Shown in pieces: positions 47,608 to 57,300 of a stretch of 64,000 nt of DNA. Source of the DNA: Acinetobacter sp. ANC 4805 (GTDB lineage Bacteria; Pseudomonadota; Gammaproteobacteria; Pseudomonadales; Moraxellaceae); NCBI RefSeq assembly GCF_022549495.1, contig NZ_JAKZGD010000004.1:248001-312000 (forward strand), given 5' to 3'. Made by a program: the position numbers and the translations under genes. The notes beneath the pieces are model-generated. The model was not told the origin of the DNA. It did no database searches and was given only the letters and a program-made list of their open reading frames with translations. The stretch's first letter is position 1; every line of letters starts with the position of its first letter.

Positions 47608-48729
47608 TTACTCATCGATCTTTTTAAATACCTTTTCGATCGGGGTATAGTTTTCCAAGCTAAAATCAAAAGGAATTGGCTTTTTCAGCGGCACATCAAA
47701 TTTCTTTAATGGCGCATTTTCTATGCCGTTGAAATGTTTACGTTGAAAGGACATGGTACTTGGTTCAAGGATTGCGATCGGCTCATTTAGTGAATCAACT
47801 TGAATATTCTTGGCTTTATAAATGACTAAGCTATCTAATTCCAATTGATGATTATTGAAGTTGAAAATGTAACCGACATACTTTTGTCCACCAGCCGTAA
47901 TGATATTTTGTGCTAACTCTGGCGTGGATGGGGCTGTGAAATTCACAATAAGGTCAGATGAGAAATTCATATTCTCAAAATGTAGTTGTTTCGAATCAGC
48001 ATCATAATAAACAAAATTATCAATCGGACCCTTTGGTCGATCATTCGGTGTATAGCTGCTTGGCATAAACAGACTTTGTGCAGACGTAGCATTTAAACTG
48101 AGTTCTAAAAGTTTCAAGTCATAATTTAGATGGGCATTTTTAGTATCCAATTCTTTTTGAAGTGTTTGAATACGTTGCTGATATTGCTCTGTACTTTCAA
48201 ATTGATCTTTTTGTGGTGGAGTCACCTGCATTGTTGATCTTATATAATTGATGGCTGTATCATGCGCTGCACGCAAAGAATAGTCATCACCTAAAGCAAA
48301 GGTGAATGCTGGAAATTGTTGACCTGTATTTCCGATCACTAAAACTTGATTGTTCTTTAAAGCCAGCACATTTCTTAAATCATTGAGAACGGACTGGAAA
48401 TGCACACAGTTTGCACAATACTCTGCAACATCGTCATTTTCAGCAAACATCTGCAATCCAGAGATGGTTTTATACGGTGGATAAAAGGAAAAATATCCTT
48501 CATCTTTGATCAATTCCTGAAAGCTTTCACCTGTTTTGGTGAGCGGAGGTGTAATTTTATTGCGAGCGATAATCAAAGGGGAAGAAACAGCCTGTGCAGG
48601 GGCAGCATCATTCAATGACATGTTTTCAATCTTTTGAGTAAGTTCTTTATTCTCTACATCATCTTGTTGTGGTTTAGAGCAGCCGACCAATGCAAGGCTG
48701 GTGAGCAGCACAATTGAAATGTATTTCAT
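47608..48729 (-). CDS. Lipoprotein of unknown function (373 residues)
   Basis: ATG 48729 gives a lipoprotein signal (MKYISIVLLTSLALVGC, lipobox LVGC, Cys17); a longer frame to 48858 adds unrelated residues. The mature part is predicted soluble and periplasmic, with CANCVHF near residue 110, a helical segment around 200-230 (QYQQRIQTLQKELDTKNAH) and a beta-rich end. No family recognised. It is the first gene of the minus-strand lipoprotein pair and may be anchored in the outer membrane as part of an envelope function of the element. Confidence 0.68.
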   Translation of the reverse strand: MKYISIVLLTSLALVGCSKPQQDDVENKELTQKIENMSLNDAAPAQAVSSPLIIARNKITPPLTKTGESFQELIKDEGYFSFYPPYKTISGLQMFAENDDVAEYCANCVHFQSVLNDLRNVLALKNNQVLVIGNTGQQFPAFTFALGDDYSLRAAHDTAINYIRSTMQVTPPQKDQFESTEQYQQRIQTLQKELDTKNAHLNYDLKLLELSLNATSAQSLFMPSSYTPNDRPKGPIDNFVYYDADSKQLHFENMNFSSDLIVNFTAPSTPELAQNIITAGGQKYVGYIFNFNNHQLELDSLVIYKAKNIQVDSLNEPIAILEPSTMSFQRKHFNGIENAPLKKFDVPLKKPIPFDFSLENYTPIEKVFKKIDE

Positions 48730-49121
48730 CCTATTATTTCCCCATCCAATATTTTTTAAGTTTTTAAAATGAATTATGAAATTGACTGTAATTTCAAATA
48801 CATTTTGTTTGGCTGTCACAGACTCTAGCGATGCTGTTACTGAGCACAATAAGAACAATCCGAATAAGCCGTGTAGTACGCTTCATGATTTTTATCCAGC
48901 ACAAAACACCACTGACAAAAATGGATGCAGCAGTTAACTGATGTCTTGAATCAATCAGGACACAGCGAAAGCGTGTGATAAATGAATTGGAATAAAATGC
49001 CTGAGAGGCGGAGAAAGTGCAGGGGAATAAAGCACAGTAAAATGTGTCATGGTTGACTCCTTGGAATTACAAGAAGTTCTGCTACATCACTGCTAAATAA
49101 TGGTGGCAGAACGAAAGGGGG

Positions 49122-49260
49122 TTAGCAGACTGGGATCCAAGGAACCAGCACGCACGAGGCGTCCCCCTCTCGCCCTACCATAGAAAAAAAGGGGGACACG
49201 AGGGTTCCCACAACATACAAAATTACTTTCATATATCGTGCTGGATCTGCGGTCTGCTAA
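49122..49260. repeat. Nested inverted repeat: candidate structured RNA or replication origin
   Basis: Three nested arm pairs can form: TTAGCAGAC (49122-49130) with GTCTGCTAA (49252-49260); CCAGCACG (49145-49152) with CGTGCTGG (49237-49244); and GTCCCCCT (49161-49168) with AGGGGGAC (49190-49197). A direct repeat CACGAGG (49153-49159 and 49198-49204) allows another fold. The order and nesting look selected rather than random. In an element with Rep-like proteins this could be the origin, a recombination site, or a non-coding RNA. Confidence 0.55.
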
Positions 49261-49471
49261 AACCGACTGACAATGTAGGTCAGCCCTTGCATCATAATCG
49301 TTGCGAAAAAACAGGTCAATTGATCTATTTAACCTTCATTCAAAAATTGCCTAAAACTGATGATAAAAAACGCATTCTAAAAAAATACAAATACATAGCA
49401 TCTAATTGAGAACGGTGTTTCTCCATTTGAGACCGCACCAATACATGCTTCAGCTACATCGCAATCATTTT

Positions 49472-49491
49472 GCCTGCTTCCCTCAGCAGGC
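49472..49491 (+). terminator. Hairpin plus T-run upstream of the zinc-ribbon gene
   Basis: GCCTGC / GCAGGC around TTCCCTCA, then TTTGTTTATT, ending 30 bases before the next start codon. It resembles the hairpins before the downstream genes of this module. Confidence 0.65.
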
Positions 49492-49521
49492 TTTGTTTAT
49501 TCATTTACAGGAAATATCACA

Positions 49522-49839
49522 ATGAGTTTGCCATGTCCTTATTGCCAGTCCCGAGAGACGGTACAACTGCAATCCCCACAACATTTACCCAGTACTTCAA
49601 CTCACAGCCCAATTTCCAATAGTGTGATGTCACCGATGGCACTTGCCACCTTGGGTGTCAGTGTTTCTAAAAGCCTGAATATTCCTCCGATTGCAGGCGC
49701 GATCGTTGGGGTGTTGATCGGTGGTATCTGGATGTTGATCACTGAAGATGAACCGCAACAACCGCTTCACCCAACTTATCGCAGACAGTATTACTGCAAT
49801 CACTGTGACCGCAGCTTTAGCCCGAATTTACACAATTAA
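49522..49839 (+). CDS. Small zinc-ribbon protein with hydrophobic middle
   Basis: A 105-residue protein. CPYCQS near the N terminus and CNHCDRSF near the C terminus form a split zinc ribbon; between them lies a hydrophobic segment (NIPPIAGAIVGVLIGGIWML). It may be a membrane-associated or DNA-associated small protein; no function is recognised. The ribosome site AGGAAA precedes the ATG, and the DUF932 gene follows after 63 bases. Confidence 0.65.
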   Translation: MSLPCPYCQSRETVQLQSPQHLPSTSTHSPISNSVMSPMALATLGVSVSKSLNIPPIAGAIVGVLIGGIWMLITEDEPQQPLHPTYRRQYYCNHCDRSFSPNLHN

Positions 49840-49902
49840 GCATTCAGCAAAATTCAAATCCAACGCTTTACCCATTTTAAAATTAATACAGGAATTATTC
49901 TT

Positions 49903-50952
49903 ATGGCACATTTAGTTGAAACAATGGCATTCACAGGACAAACCCCTTGGCACGGTTTAGGCAACCAACTCATCCCAAACCAACCTATCGAGGTCTGGGC
50001 ACAACAGGCAGGCATGGATTGGCGGATTGAATCCTCGGATGTCAGTTACATGGCACAGAACCATCGGGGGCAGAGCATTATTATGCCCTTTGAGGAACAA
50101 CGAGTGCTTTACCGTTCAGATACGCATGCACCTTTATCCGTGGTCAGCCAACGCTTTCAAGAAGTCCAACCGATGGAAATCCTACACTTCTACAAAGACC
50201 TGACGGAGCAATCAGGCTTTGAATTGGAAACCGCAGGCGTACTCAAAGGTGGTAAGAAATTCTGGGCACTGGCTAAGACTGGACAGACTTCAGCACTCAA
50301 GGGTAAGGATGTGAGTAATGGCTATATTCTACTAGCGACGGCTTGTGATGGCACACTTGCCACCACTGCTCAATTCACTTCTATTCGGGTGGTGTGTAAC
50401 AACACCTTAGCGATTGCTCTTAAAGGACAAAACACCAGTGCAGGTGTGGTCAAAGTTCCACATAGCACCAAGTTCGATGCGGAGAAAGTCAAACAGCAAC
50501 TCGGTATTTCAGTCCGTGCATGGGATGAACACATGTATGAAATGAAACAACTGAGTCAACGTAAAGTGACACAGCAAGAAGCCGCAGCCTACTTTGATGC
50601 GGTATTTAACAACACTAACTTGAGTACAGCGGAACAGGATGAAAGCATTATTCAGTTCTACCGAAATGCCGCCATGCCAAATCAAAGTAATCCGTCCAAA
50701 GCGGACAATAAAACTGAACCGAATGGACGTGCGATGTCGAAAGTCATGACTATGTTTAACGGGCATGGACGTGGGGCAGAACTGAGTTCAGCTAAAGACA
50801 CGGCTTATGGTTTACTGTGCGCAATAACTGAATTTACTGACCATGAACGTCGGGCGATGAGTACCGATCACCGACTCGATTCAGCTTGGTTTGGTGCAGG
50901 TGCAGTGATCAAGCAACGAGGCTTGGAACAGGCACTTCGAATGATTGCCTAA
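49903..50952 (+). CDS. DUF932 family protein (phage/plasmid-like)
   Basis: A 349-residue protein with the DUF932 signature from the first residues (ETMAFTGQTPWHGLGNQL). The family is common on plasmids, integrative elements and P4-like prophages (E. coli YfjQ is a member) and its activity is unknown. AGGAA lies about nine bases before the ATG. GC content is clearly higher than in the YfjJ genes at 43-46 kb. It is first in a run with a YqaJ exonuclease and a directionality-factor-like protein. Confidence 0.85.
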   Translation: MAHLVETMAFTGQTPWHGLGNQLIPNQPIEVWAQQAGMDWRIESSDVSYMAQNHRGQSIIMPFEEQRVLYRSDTHAPLSVVSQRFQEVQPMEILHFYKDLTEQSGFELETAGVLKGGKKFWALAKTGQTSALKGKDVSNGYILLATACDGTLATTAQFTSIRVVCNNTLAIALKGQNTSAGVVKVPHSTKFDAEKVKQQLGISVRAWDEHMYEMKQLSQRKVTQQEAAAYFDAVFNNTNLSTAEQDESIIQFYRNAAMPNQSNPSKADNKTEPNGRAMSKVMTMFNGHGRGAELSSAKDTAYGLLCAITEFTDHERRAMSTDHRLDSAWFGAGAVIKQRGLEQALRMIA

Positions 50953-51026
50953 ATTCAGTTTCAATTAAGCCGCTTCTTTTAGCCTAAGCATACGGTAACA
51001 CCGTACAAGCACAGTGACACTTTTCG

Positions 51027-51053
51027 CCACATCTCCCCTGATGTGGTTTTTTT
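51027..51053 (+). terminator. Hairpin terminator, copy A of a repeated element
   Basis: CCACATC / GATGTGG with loop TCCCCT, seven T, then ATGCC. It follows the DUF932 gene and precedes the next gene. A second copy at 51515 shares the flanks (CACTTTT before, TTTTTTTATGCC after) while the stem has changed in paired positions. Confidence 0.8.
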
Positions 51054-51177
51054 ATGCCATAAATATGTATTAAGCTCTTCATAGTTATAGAAAAATATAG
51101 ATTTGTGATTGAAATCGGATCAATTTTCTATAATGATAACTGTTATTCACTTGGTCATTTATTCTAGGGAGTAGATC

Positions 51178-51450
51178 ATGATTGATGTGCAATATTCTAA
51201 AAATGTCTCAATTCAACAGTTAGCCGATGATGCATTCGTATTAAGGATCAATGATGCAAAAGTCTATCAATACTTGCTTATCCAGTGTGGCAAGACCTTT
51301 GGTTGGGAACGCTCCATCCAAAAGTCACAAAGCTTTTTAAATGGAGATATTGAATATCAGATCAATGTATCCGATTTGGCTTTAGAGCACTTTGGCAAAG
51401 ACTTTTTTATGTTAGAACCCGAGTTGCTCAATAACATCGCCAAAAGTTAG
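51178..51450 (+). CDS. Small protein of unknown function (90 residues)
   Basis: The frame has a strong ribosome site (GGGAG) five bases before the ATG. The protein is mixed alpha/beta with no signal peptide or cysteine cluster (one Cys in IQCGKTFGWE); no family is recognised. It lies between two hairpin terminators, so it appears to be its own transcription unit within the recombination module. Confidence 0.62.
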   Translation: MIDVQYSKNVSIQQLADDAFVLRINDAKVYQYLLIQCGKTFGWERSIQKSQSFLNGDIEYQINVSDLALEHFGKDFFMLEPELLNNIAKS

Positions 51451-51514
51451 ATGTTCAACCGAGAGAGGATGTATTTAGGATAAATACATCCTCAAAATCA
51501 AGATTCACTTTTTT

Positions 51515-51543
51515 GCCACATTTCCCCAAATGTGGCTTTTTTT
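51515..51543 (+). terminator. Hairpin terminator, copy B of a repeated element
   Basis: GCCACATTT / AAATGTGGC with loop CCCC, seven T, then ATGCCC. Compared with copy A, TC/GA pairs are replaced by TTT/AAA pairs, so the stem is kept although the bases differ. Confidence 0.82.
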
Positions 51544-51592
51544 ATGCCCGAAATTTAGTTTTTACGATTTTACTCATACAGGAATATTCAAT

Positions 51593-52735
51593 ATGCATAG
51601 CCATACTCAAATTCAAAACACTTTAAACCATCCACCTTTACAACCTTATTCACCAAACCTGAATCCACCCACCCAAAACTCACCGACCCAACAGCTTGAG
51701 GTGGGAACTCGAACTAAAAGTGGCCGACTGAATACGCAGCCACGAAAAACCAAAGCACCTACAGCCAAACGCCTTGCCAATACTAAACAGCTCAATTATC
51801 AACAATGGCTCGAAGTCAGAAAACAGGGCATTGGCAGTAGTGATGCGGCAACCGCCTGTGGACTCAATCCTTACATGAGCATGTTGGAACTGTGGATGAT
51901 TAAAACAGGACGGATGCAACAAAACATCGAGGATGAAAGCGCAGGCTATGCGCCACTTTACTGGGGTAAGCAGTTAGAGCCGCTTGTGGCGGAATACTAC
52001 AGCATGCACACCAACAATAAGGTACGTCGAGTCAATGCAGTGTTACAACACCCTGATGAAGACAAACACTTTATGCTCGCCAATTTGGATTATGCCGTGG
52101 TGGGCAGTGGCGAAGTGCAAATATTAGAGTGTAAAACTGTTGGAGAATATGGTTCAAAATTATGGCGAGATGGCGTACCACTGTATGTCCTGTGCCAAGT
52201 GCAACATCAATTGGCAGTGACAGGCAAACAAGCCGCACATATCTGTGCCTTGGTTTGTGGGCATGAAACTAAAATCTTTAAAGTGACCCGTAATGAAACC
52301 GTGATTCAGCACATCATCAATGCCGAACGTCACTTCTGGCAATGTGTGGAATCCGATATTCCACCGAGTGTCGATGCCTCCGATTCAGCAGCCAAAGCTT
52401 TACAACAACTTTATCCTGCACAAACCCCATTACAGGTAGAAGACCTCAGCCAAAACGAACAAGCCAACTATCTGTTTAATCAGTTGCTTGAGGAGCGACA
52501 TAAAGTTGAGCAGCATCAACAGTATTTTGATGAGTTGAAACATCAATTACAAATGATGATGAAAGAGGCAGAACGAGCAGTATTTACAGGTGGCTCAGTG
52601 ACGTGGAAGAAATCACAAGACTCAATCAGCCTAGACAGCAAATCCCTGCTTAAACAATACCCTGAATATCTACAGCAGTTTCCACAAACCAAAGCAGGGA
52701 CACGAAGATTTCAGATTTACCCGAATGGTGGATAA
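51593..52735 (+). CDS. YqaJ-family (lambda exonuclease-like) recombinase nuclease
   Basis: A 5'-3' double-strand DNA exonuclease of the YqaJ type, which partners single-strand annealing proteins in phage-like recombination. ATG 51593 has AGGAA about nine bases upstream and gives 380 residues: a Pro/Gln/Thr-rich N terminus (about 1-60), then QWLEVRKQGIGSSDAATACG and the nuclease core YWGKQLEPLVAEYY (Glu), FMLANLDYAVVG (Asp), ILECKTV (Glu-x-Lys). The C-terminal tail is coiled-coil-like. No annealing protein of the usual RecT type is seen beside it. Confidence 0.88.
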   Translation: MHSHTQIQNTLNHPPLQPYSPNLNPPTQNSPTQQLEVGTRTKSGRLNTQPRKTKAPTAKRLANTKQLNYQQWLEVRKQGIGSSDAATACGLNPYMSMLELWMIKTGRMQQNIEDESAGYAPLYWGKQLEPLVAEYYSMHTNNKVRRVNAVLQHPDEDKHFMLANLDYAVVGSGEVQILECKTVGEYGSKLWRDGVPLYVLCQVQHQLAVTGKQAAHICALVCGHETKIFKVTRNETVIQHIINAERHFWQCVESDIPPSVDASDSAAKALQQLYPAQTPLQVEDLSQNEQANYLFNQLLEERHKVEQHQQYFDELKHQLQMMMKEAERAVFTGGSVTWKKSQDSISLDSKSLLKQYPEYLQQFPQTKAGTRRFQIYPNGG

Positions 52736-52806
52736 GGCAGCTACGCATATCCAGCATTTATTTCTCAAACAAACGTATCAAATCAGCCAACACAGAAACC
52801 CACCGA

Positions 52807-52837
52807 TCCCATACCACAATAGGTATGGGATTTTTTT
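52807..52837 (+). terminator. Hairpin terminator upstream of the Cys-rich gene
   Basis: TCCCATACC / GGTATGGGA around six bases, then seven T and ATACCC, closely like the tails of the hairpins at 51027 and 51515. It ends 30 bases before the next start codon. Confidence 0.82.
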
Positions 52838-52867
52838 ATACCCAATTTTTATTGAAAGGACATCATC

Positions 52868-53767
52868 ATGATTAAAGGTTTAGCAATCACTCCACCTGTT
52901 TTAGGTCGTATCAGTATCGGCAAGATTGTCGAAAAGAATGGTAAACGTCTGCCTGAACGGGATGATCAATTTACCATCACTAGCCAAATCCAGAACAAGG
53001 ATGGCTGGGTCAAACATCCACTGGATGAACAACTTAGATCTAAAGCACCCAATCAAAACCAAAAGCTCAGAACTATTCCAGTCCGCATGATCTTCAATGA
53101 TCCTGAACTGAACTTACGGGCAGAGTACAGCCTATTTGATCGCCAAACTGGACGATTAATCTGCTCAGGCAATGGAGAAACTTGTCAGCGACTTGGGCAA
53201 AGCGGAGTTGAACAACATCCATGCCCATCACCTGATTTATGCCCACTGGCACAGGGTGGGTTGTGTAAACCTTATGGCAGGCTGTATGTCAATTTAGATG
53301 AATCAGATGAGTTTGGCACATTCATCTTTAGAACCACAGGTTTTAACAGCATTCGCACCTTAGCAGCACGGCTTCGCTATTACCATGCAGCTTCAGGTGA
53401 TTTACTTTCATGCCTGCCATTGCAACTTACTCTGAGAGGCAAAAGCACAACACAAAGTTATCGTACTCCGATCTACTATGTGGATTTAACTTTACGTGAT
53501 GGCACAAACCTGAAAGATGCGATTAGCTCAGCCAAACAGATGGATGAACAAAGTAAGACAGCAGGGTTTTATCAGGAAGCTTTGGATCATGTGGCACGGC
53601 AGGGTTATGGCAATGCTCATTTTGAGGTTGGAAGTGAAGAAGGCTTGGATATCGTGGAGGAGTTTTACAACGATGAATCTAAAACAGAGTATCAGCAAAC
53701 GCATGATCTCACTCATGTTCAGGATATTCAGAAAGGGTTGCAGCAGTCGGTGCAGGCTTTGAATTGA
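52868..53767 (+). CDS. Cys-rich phage-type protein, possible recombination directionality factor
   Basis: A 299-residue protein often annotated as a hydrolase or metal-binding protein on integrative elements. A four- to five-cysteine cluster lies near residues 98-138 (CSGNGETCQRL, HPCPSPDLCPLAQGGLC), compatible with zinc binding. The overall pattern, including KPYGRLYVNLD and FIFRTTGFNSIRTL, resembles the Gp3-like recombination directionality factors. That role, helping the integrase excise the element, fits the neighbourhood but rests on family resemblance. A broken copy of its 3' end lies after alpA. Confidence 0.62.
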   Translation: MIKGLAITPPVLGRISIGKIVEKNGKRLPERDDQFTITSQIQNKDGWVKHPLDEQLRSKAPNQNQKLRTIPVRMIFNDPELNLRAEYSLFDRQTGRLICSGNGETCQRLGQSGVEQHPCPSPDLCPLAQGGLCKPYGRLYVNLDESDEFGTFIFRTTGFNSIRTLAARLRYYHAASGDLLSCLPLQLTLRGKSTTQSYRTPIYYVDLTLRDGTNLKDAISSAKQMDEQSKTAGFYQEALDHVARQGYGNAHFEVGSEEGLDIVEEFYNDESKTEYQQTHDLTHVQDIQKGLQQSVQALN

Positions 53768-53855
53768 ATGGGTGAAAGCAGGACGTTTTTTCTTACAGCG
53801 AGCTCTATTATTTGAGCGAAATCGCGCTCGCATCATTGATTGGGAGAAAAACATC

Positions 53856-54083
53856 ATGAATGCGTTCACAGGTCAAACTTTTCAGGTACATCAACTCATT
53901 AGTATTAAACAGGTTGTAGAGTACACAGGTCTTAGTCGTTCTACTGTTTATGACATAATGAACGAAAAGTCTCCATACTACGATTCGACTTTTCCAAAGA
54001 AAATTAAAATGACACAAAATCGTATTTGCTGGTCAGCTTTGGAAATCAATCAATGGATTGAGTCCAAGATGGCACAACGCTGA
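53856..54083 (+). CDS. AlpA-family regulator / excisionase-like protein
   Basis: ATG 53856 has GGGAG nine bases upstream and gives 75 residues; the longer frame to 53772 lacks one. The winged-HTH pattern LISIKQVVEYTGLSRSTVYDI, FPKKIKM and CWSALEINQWIESKM is typical of AlpA. AlpA activates the integrase gene of the CP4-57 element in E. coli and thus excision. Together with the integrase, it supports calling this an integrative element of that type. A terminator follows directly. Confidence 0.88.
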   Translation: MNAFTGQTFQVHQLISIKQVVEYTGLSRSTVYDIMNEKSPYYDSTFPKKIKMTQNRICWSALEINQWIESKMAQR

Positions 54084-54107
54084 GAGAGCTTAGGCTCTCT
54101 TTTTTTG
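54083..54107 (+). terminator. Intrinsic terminator after alpA
   Basis: AGAGAGC / GCTCTCT with loop TTAG and a T-run; the stem begins at the stop codon. Confidence 0.85.
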
Positions 54108-54137
54108 ATTAATAATATCCAATGGGCTGCAATTCTT

Positions 54138-54231
54138 GATGAGTTTTATACGGATGATTCAAAATCAGAATAGCATCAATGGAGGTATCGTCTTACTATC
54201 AGGGCATTCAAAAGACTTACAGCAGAATGTA
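54138..54231 (+). pseudogene. Decayed 3' fragment of a paralogue of the Cys-rich gene
   Basis: The frame DEFYTDDSKSE-stop-HQ here resembles EEFYNDESKTEYQQ near the end of the 52868-53767 protein. After a frameshift, GHSKDLQQNV resembles DIQKGLQQSV from its last residues. The DNA is similar but not identical, so an old second copy, not a recent duplication, has been reduced to its tail. The sequence from 54232 to 54349 is AT-rich and presumably holds the promoter of the giant gene. Confidence 0.55.
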
Positions 54232-54349
54232 AATATTATAAGTTATTTATGTATTAGAATGTAAATGATTGTTTTTTTTATGTAAATTCAATAAAATTAA
54301 TAACTTACATCTTTATTATTAAATAAAACTTAAATATTAAGGGGCTGAA

Positions 54350-57300
54350 ATGTCATTAAAAATTTGGCAGAAATTATTATTTGGCATCGGTATGGTGGCA
54401 GGCGTAAATCAAAATTCTTCTGCAACCGAGCAGCAGGGAATTACTTGGTTAAAAAATACAAATAGTTCTAATATATCGACTGAATTGCAAGCTATATATG
54501 AGAAAGAAGTTACTTTAGGGTTATATAGTCAAACAAATAATAGTATAAATACTGATGAATTATTGAATGATGAACAAAGCACAGAAGCATTAGTACGTGC
54601 TGCTATTTTATTGAAAATTCAACAAAAACCGACAGATCAGATTGTTAATAAAATCTTAAGTTATCAAAATCAGGATGGTGGCTTTGGTCATTTAGCCGAT
54701 TGGCAAAGTAATCCTTTAGATACAGCATGGGTGTTACTTGCACTTAAACAGGTGAATTCCTCAGACACTATAAAAATATCTAAGGCATTGGAATACCTTG
54801 CAAGCCAGCAAAGAACAACAGGTGCATTTCAGATTGTTTCTTTGGACGAATACTACGTTACAGCATATGCTTTAACAGCTTTAACAGATTATTTAAAAGC
54901 ATATCCACAATATAATGCTGTTGCACTAAAAACAGTAAATTACCTAGAATCGAAACAACTTAGTGCTGGGTCGTGGACAGAAAATTCAGAGCAACTTTTT
55001 CTTGATGCTTTATTAAATGAAGCTTTACATCCTTATCGAGGCGTAGATAGCCCTGCACGCTCTGCTTTTAAAACCAAAGTATTGGAGAAACAAGCCCAAG
55101 ATGGTAGTTGGAATGAAGATACGTATACAACTTCAATTATTTTACGTTCATTAAAGACTCAATCAACACCAGCGGTTAATCCAGTCACTTCTACGATTAG
55201 TTTTAGTGTGATTGATGCAGAGACTAAAGCTAATATTTCTGATGCAAAGATCAGTAGCTCAGCAGATAGTGCTTCTTCTTTAAATGTACAAACCAAAGAA
55301 GATGGCAGCATTGTATTCACAGATGTGAAAGCTGGGGACTATCACTTTATAGTAGAGAAAGAAGGCTTTGGTTCACTGACTTTTCAAGTGACCTTAAGGC
55401 AAGGAGAAAGTCTCAACCTAGGGCAAATGGAATTAGCTCGTCGGGCAAATGTAACAAGTGCATTAGTTCAAGGACAGGTAACAGACAAGACCACGGGTCA
55501 AGCAGTGGTTGGAGCTCAGGTTAAGTTGGTCAGTGGAACTAATACATTGACCGCCACAACCAATGCAGAAGGTCGCTATCAGATCACATTGGCACAACCT
55601 GCGGCATTTACACTAAGTGTGGCAGCAAATGGCTATGTTGCAGCGAGTGGCTCAGGTACTGTCACAGCAGGAAGTACATCCGATTTTTCACCTCAACTCA
55701 GCTCTGAGCAGGCCTATATTGGCAATGTAATAGGGAAAGTAACGGATGGCAATGGAACTACTCTCACAGGCGTATCCATTCTAAAAAATGGTGTAGTAGT
55801 TGGCCAAACAGATGCGAATGGTCAGTTTGTATTGGATAAAACCCCAGCAGGCAGCTTTACCCTAAGCTTTGAAAAAGTAAATTATCAAGGTCCAAGTATC
55901 AATATTAACCTGCCTGCGGGACAAACTGCGAATATCGGTACAGTTCAGCTCTTTGCCCAGAATCCTAGCAATCCAACTCAGCCTGATCCCGCATTAGCTA
56001 CAGGTCAGTTCGAGGTTACAGTGGTTAATGCTAATGGTGTGGCAATTCAAAACCCAACCATTCTGGCTGAGAAATTAGATAATAATAATCAGGTGATACA
56101 GCAACAAAGCTTTACCTCACCAGAGGGGGTAAATAGTACCAAGCTTTTAGCCGAGTTGACGGCAGGACGCTGGCGTTTAACAGCGAAGCATCCAAGTTAT
56201 CAAGATAGTGCAGAAACGATTCTTAGCCTCACAGCAAATCAAATCCAACCCGTACAACTTAAGCTCACTTTACTTGTTTATGAGTTAAAGGGAACTGTAG
56301 TCGACTCCCAAACAAATAAAGCCATTCCAAGTGCGAATATCACTGTATATCGTCAAGACAATAATCAACAGTTGTATACAGGTAAAACAGATGCATCTGG
56401 AGGCTTTAGTGTAAAAAACTTAAATACTGATCTGATTAAAGTACAGGTTGATTCAACACCCCATTTAAGTACAACGCGTTATGTTGATAAGCAATATATT
56501 GAGGGGGCAGTTGCGAATCTAGGAGAAATGCGTTTACGCCCACTATCGGCAGATACGAGTATGCCTGATCTGAAGGTTATGGCAACGGATGCCTCTGGTT
56601 TAAGTACAGATCAACAAAGTTTGCAGACGACAGGTATATTAAAAGCAAAGATTGGAAATATTGGTAATAAAGCATTTACCAAAACGCAAGAAGTAGAAAT
56701 AGTTGCCTTTGCGGATACCAATAACAATCGCATCTTTGATGAAGGTGAGATTGTATTTGGTAAAACCAAGTTACCAAAAGGTTTAGAGATTAAGGAAGAG
56801 GTAGAGGTTAGTTTACAGATTGAAGGGAAGTCTTTATTTAGGGATGCACCCATTGCTGTATGGGTAGATAGTACGAAGCAAGTCGCGGAGAAAGATGAGA
56901 ACAATAATATTCGTTTGACCAGTGATGCAGCAGAGACTAGTTCTCAAAAAGGGACGTTAGATACGGAAATAAAATGGCATTATTATCAAGATGAAAAGGA
57001 CGGACAACAATATAGTGGATTAATATCTGCTGTTGCAGCACCCTTACATGATACTAACCAAGATGGAAAAATTGGTTTGGGTGATGCGTCAACAATTTTA
57101 TTTACTACCTATACACCAAGTAAAAATATTATTGCAATCAATAGTAAAACAGGTAAAGAAGAATGGAAAATTCCTTTGCTTTATAATACTTCAACCCCTT
57201 TAATTGCAGATGTAGATGGAGATAATGTTCCAGATGTTATCGCACCTGGGGGGAAAAGCAGATATTTAGAAATATATAATAATAATGGTGTTCTTAAAAA

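Larger units (their letters stand above)
48730..49521. other. Long non-coding region of the element (792 bases)
   Basis: No ORF of note lies here on either strand. It separates the minus-strand lipoprotein genes from the plus-strand recombination module and so must hold promoters for both. Its main content is the nested inverted repeat at 49122-49260 and the hairpin at 49472-49491, described separately. The rest shows small direct and inverted motifs only (for example CTGAC/GTCAG at about 49267-49283). Confidence 0.6.

Noticed and set aside
43114..49521. CRISPR array or insertion sequence in the accessory region
   Set aside because: No regularly spaced repeats, transposase frame or terminal inverted repeats with target duplication were seen.
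53528..53869. 113-codon open frame on the minus strand across the directionality-factor-like gene and alpA
   Set aside because: It overlaps two better-supported plus-strand genes and has no recognisable domain.
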